Origin: Nesterenkonia halotolerans
GTDB taxonomy: Bacteria; Actinomycetota; Actinomycetes; Actinomycetales; Micrococcaceae
Length of the DNA: 64,000 nt
Assembly: GCF_014874065.1 (NCBI RefSeq)
Contig: NZ_JADBEE010000002.1
Span: 667,166-731,165 of the forward strand
Direction: 5' to 3'
How positions within the stretch are numbered: the stretch's first letter is position 1; every line of letters begins with the position of its first letter. The notes under the pieces are model-generated. The model ran no database searches. It had not been told where the DNA came from and saw nothing but the letters and a program-made list of their open reading frames with translations. The position numbers were made by a program, and so were the translations under genes. Positions 56,398-64,000 of this stretch are shown in pieces.

Positions 56398-57723
56398 GTG
56401 ACCCAGACGAGCCTCGAATCCACGAACCCGGCGCTGGCCGACCAGCGCAACGACGCAAGCTTCGAGAATGTCTGGCAGGAGCTGAACTGGCGCGGGCTGG
56501 TCCAGGTCTCCACGGATGAAGAGGCTCTGGAGCGGGCCCTCTCGGGAGAGCCGATCGTGTACTACTGCGGCTTTGATCCCACGGCTGCCTCTTTGCACCT
56601 GGGTCATCTGGTGCAGCTGCTGACCATGCGTCGCATCCAGCTCGCCGGGCACCGGCCGCTGGCGCTCGTGGGCGGATCCACCGGGCTCATCGGGGACCCG
56701 CGCCCCTCGAGTGAACGCACCCTGAACACCCCGGAGGTCGTTGCTGAGTGGGTGGATTCGCTGCGCACGCAGATCAAGCACTACATCTCCTTCGACGGGG
56801 AGAGCGGTGCGACCATGGTCAACAACCTGGACTGGACCCAGGGCGTCACCGCCATTGAGTTCCTCCGCGACATCGGGAGGTATTTCAGGGTCGGCACCAT
56901 GATCAAGAAGGACATCGTGGCGAAGCGGCTGAACTCCGACGAGGGCATCTCCTACACGGAGTTCAGCTACCAGATCCTGCAGGGCTTCGACTACCTGCAG
57001 CTGTTCCGCCAGTACAGCTGCACGCTGCAGTTCGGCGGATCGGACCAGTGGGGCAATCTGACCTCCGGCACCGAGCTGGTCCGCCGTGCGGAGAACGCGC
57101 AGGTCCATGCACTCGGCACCCCGCTGATCACCAACTCTGACGGGACCAAGTTCGGCAAGTCCGAGGGCAACGCCATCTGGCTGGACTCCGAGCTCTGCTC
57201 GCCGTATGCGTTCTACCAGTTCTGGCTCAACCAGTCCGATGCCGATGTCATCGATCGGCTCAAGGTCTTCACCTTCCGCACCCGCGAACAGATCGCGGAG
57301 CTCGAGCGGGCCGTGGAGGAAGAACCCTTCAAGCGCGAGGCCCAGCGCGCTCTGGCCTGGGATGTCACCTCCCTGGTGCACGGAGAAGACGCCACCCGCA
57401 AAGTCATCGACGCTTCGGCGGCGATCTTCGGTCGCGGAGAGCTGGGGGAGATTGATGAACCCACGCTGCACGCGGTCTCCGCGGAGCTGCCCAGCGCGAC
57501 CGTGCCCGCAGACGAAGCCACTGCCGTGCGGCTGCTGGTCGACACCGGACTGGTCAAGTCCAATGGTGAAGCGCGCCGGGCCATCAAGGATGGCGGGGCC
57601 TACATCAACAACGAAAAGATCGACGACGGCGACGCCGTGCTGGACAGTTCGAGCTGGTTGCACGGGAAGTTCCTGCTGGTCCGTCGGGGCAAGAAGAACC
57701 TCGCACTCGTCCACCGCTCCTGA
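56398..57723 (+). CDS. tyrS: Tyrosyl-tRNA synthetase
   Basis: About 441 residues. This class I synthetase has YYCGFDPTAASLHLGHLVQLL with the HIGH-like HLGH near residue 66, the tyrosine site YQILQGFDYLQL and SDQWGN, the KMSKS-like KFGKSEG near 249, and a C-terminal S4 RNA-binding domain (VDTGLVKSNGEARRAIKDGG). The start is a GTG at 56398, seven bases after TAACGT (56385-56390), so it is probably leaderless. It precedes the rRNA operon on the same strand. Confidence 0.95.
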   Translation: MTQTSLESTNPALADQRNDASFENVWQELNWRGLVQVSTDEEALERALSGEPIVYYCGFDPTAASLHLGHLVQLLTMRRIQLAGHRPLALVGGSTGLIGDPRPSSERTLNTPEVVAEWVDSLRTQIKHYISFDGESGATMVNNLDWTQGVTAIEFLRDIGRYFRVGTMIKKDIVAKRLNSDEGISYTEFSYQILQGFDYLQLFRQYSCTLQFGGSDQWGNLTSGTELVRRAENAQVHALGTPLITNSDGTKFGKSEGNAIWLDSELCSPYAFYQFWLNQSDADVIDRLKVFTFRTREQIAELERAVEEEPFKREAQRALAWDVTSLVHGEDATRKVIDASAAIFGRGELGEIDEPTLHAVSAELPSATVPADEATAVRLLVDTGLVKSNGEARRAIKDGGAYINNEKIDDGDAVLDSSSWLHGKFLLVRRGKKNLALVHRS

Positions 57724-57747
57724 GCGGCAGGACCTCAAAACCCCCAG

Positions 57748-57771
57748 GTCACAGGCATCCAGGCGTGTGAC
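57748..57771 (+). terminator. Possible hairpin after tyrS
   Basis: GTCACA (57748-57753) pairs with TGTGAC (57766-57771), lying just before the first rRNA promoter. A smaller GACCT/AGGTC pair overlaps it. The stems are short, so the call is weak. Confidence 0.35.
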
Positions 57772-57791
57772 GGAGGTCGCACCGGATTTGG

Positions 57792-57821
57792 TTTGCACGG
57801 CCCGATGAGTCTGTGTAAAGT
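57792..57821 (+). promoter_or_regulatory. rRNA operon promoter P1
   Basis: TTGCAC (57793-57798) and TAAAGT (57816-57821) are 17 bases apart. It is 620 bases before the 16S gene and just after tyrS. The -10 form TAAAGT is usual for actinobacterial rRNA promoters. Confidence 0.6.
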
Positions 57822-57828
57822 TCTATCT

Positions 57829-58440
57829 CGTGCTTAAGGGCGCAGCGGAAAAGCGTGAAGCGGACCGCAGCGGCCGAGCAGATATTGAAAACCACATAGC
57901 TTTCCTTCACCGATTCGTTCGGGGAAGGGTTCGAAACTCCGGTGAAACGGTGTGGAACCTGGGTCAGCCTCGAGTTGACTCAGTCAGACACCAGGACGTA
58001 GAGTTGAGAACCGCGCAGACGACGAGTTCGGCTTCGCTCCAGCAGCTCTTGCAGGAACGAAGATCAAGGAACGGTCTGGCGTCAAAGATTCTGATGCGTT
58101 CATCGAGAAACTCGATGGAAATATCGAATTGACGAAGCGAAAGCTTGTTGGTAAGCTTGAAAAGTTGCTTCGGAGCGATTCAGGAAAACATATTCTTCTT
58201 GATGGTGCCGGTAGCGGTTGTTGTTTGAGAACTCAATAGTGTGCCAAGTTTGTTGATACCAAATTATTTATTTGGTTATAACAGCGACATTACCACCCCC
58301 GTGGTGATGATCGCAAATTTAGCCAAGGATTCATTCCGGTGTCTGTGATCAATGATGGTGGAATCGTGAGGGCCTTGTTTTTCTGGCAAGGTCTGGTTCT
58401 TCTTATTGTTGGGTGTGGATGCTGATCTCTTATTAATTTT
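57829..58440 (+). other. rRNA leader region with antitermination and processing sequences
   Basis: No gene is supported in this stretch; a 100-codon frame at 57830-58132 lacks any family match and contains promoter P2. It holds the actinobacterial leader box TTTGAGAACTCAATAGTGTG near 58223-58242, probably for antitermination. GTGCCAAGT (58241-58249) is exactly complementary to ACTTGGCAC (60065-60073) after the 16S gene, giving part of the 16S processing stem. An AT-rich TTGATA-N17-TTATAA pair (58253-58281) could be a third promoter but lies after the processing site. Confidence 0.6.
57975..58004 (+). promoter_or_regulatory. rRNA operon promoter P2
   Basis: TTGACT (57975-57980) and TAGAGT (57999-58004) are 18 bases apart. 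It lies between P1 and the 16S gene and would give a second rRNA transcript start near 58011. Confidence 0.5.
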
Positions 58441-63538
<5,098 letters not shown>

Positions 63539-63820
63539 ACACATCAATTTGTGGTGCTCGGTGAAGTTTCATTGGAACACTGCGTGTTCGCGTCCACTAG
63601 GCGGTTCTCTGCCAACAACCCCATAACACCTGGGGGCTCTTTGATGAGCCCGTGGGTGGTGTGGGTCAGGTCAGACCACACCCCCCGGCAAGTGATTGTT
63701 GGGGTGTGTATAAGTGAAGAGTGTTGTTGTGAGTTTAGGTTTACGACATCGTGGTACCCCACCACAGTAAGCACCAGTAGTGGTGTGTGTGGTGGTGTGG
63801 GATGCGGTGTTGTTCTAGAG
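63539..63820 (+). other. 23S-5S spacer
   Basis: This 282-base spacer is GT-rich and holds no gene that I can support. TCGCGTCCACTA (63588-63599) is the exact complement of TAGTGGACGCGA in the 16S-23S spacer, and pairing extends to 63608, forming the stalk that encloses pre-23S RNA. Confidence 0.8.
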
Positions 63821-63937
63821 TTACGGCGGTCATAGCGTGGGGGAAACGCCCGGTCCCATCCCGAACCCGGAAGCTAAGGCCCACTGCGCCGATGGTACTG
63901 CACACTGGAGTGTGTGGGAGAGTAGGTCGCCGCCGGA
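63821..63937 (+). rRNA. rrf: 5S ribosomal RNA
   Basis: About 117 bases. The terminal stem is TTACGGCGGT at the 5' end with CGCCGCCGGAC at the 3' end. The conserved CCCATCCCGAACCCGGAAG loop region is present at about 63855. It is the last gene of the rRNA operon. Confidence 0.96.
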
Positions 63938-63951
63938 CACAATTTAAGGGT

Positions 63952-63986
63952 TGAAGCCCGGTCCCCATTCGTGGGACCGGGCTTCA
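63952..63986 (+). terminator. rRNA operon terminator
   Basis: TGAAGCCCGGTCCC (63952-63965) pairs perfectly with GGGACCGGGCTTCA (63973-63986) around a seven-base loop, 15 bases after 5S. The 14-bp GC-rich stem is strong; no T-tract follows before the window ends. Confidence 0.85.
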
Positions 63987-64000
63987 CCTGTACCCAGACA

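Noticed and set aside
57830..58132. A 100-codon frame in the rRNA leader
   Set aside because: It lies between rRNA promoters, contains promoter P2, and shows no domain or codon bias.

Overview
The window is high-GC chromosomal DNA with dense, often overlapping genes, many leaderless start codons (TANNNT about 7 bases upstream) and a 16S-23S-5S rRNA operon. The 16S sequence, the arg gene order, the HelD-type motor protein and the MDMPI-fold protein point to an actinobacterium of the order Micrococcales. The 16S reads to me as Micrococcaceae, possibly near Nesterenkonia; this is from memory, not a search. No phage, IS element, CRISPR array or tRNA gene was found.

Layout. 0-4.3 kb: a membrane protein, an FAD oxidoreductase, a photolyase-like protein without Fe-S cysteines, and an ArsR-type regulator with a glyoxalase-fold partner. 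4.4-15.8 kb: accessory and redox genes, including a homing-endonuclease-repeat protein, a TSUP permease, three aldo/keto reductases, a YbdK-type ligase, a large-subunit catalase, a YitT-type membrane protein and a NUDIX hydrolase. 16-20.1 kb: a tightly coupled five-gene minus-strand operon (CDP-alcohol phosphatidyltransferase, DUF2231 membrane protein, GT4 glycosyltransferase, methyltransferase, UPF0104 flippase-like protein) that looks like an uncharacterised lipid or lipid-linked glycan pathway. 20.2-26.6 kb: a ROK regulator divergent from a sugar ABC importer and a GH13 alpha-glucosidase. 26.6-31.5 kb: a 9-bp tandem repeat, an orphan lipoprotein, and pheST.

31.6-41.9 kb is the most coherent catabolic module. 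nagA diverges from a GntR regulator, anmK, a sodium:solute symporter, murQ, a BadF-type amino-sugar kinase, an FAD/Fe-S D-lactate dehydrogenase and nagB. Together they would import cell-wall amino sugars, phosphorylate them, cleave the MurNAc lactyl ether, oxidise the released D-lactate, and deacetylate and deaminate GlcNAc-6-P to fructose-6-P.

43-52.4 kb carries the full arginine pathway, argCJBDFR and argGH, split by a convergent ankyrin-repeat gene, with ArgR-box-like sites before argC and argG. It is followed by a lytic transglycosylase lipoprotein, an alkylpurine DNA glycosylase, a HelD-type RNA polymerase motor ATPase, tyrS and the rRNA operon, which ends at a strong terminator at the window edge.
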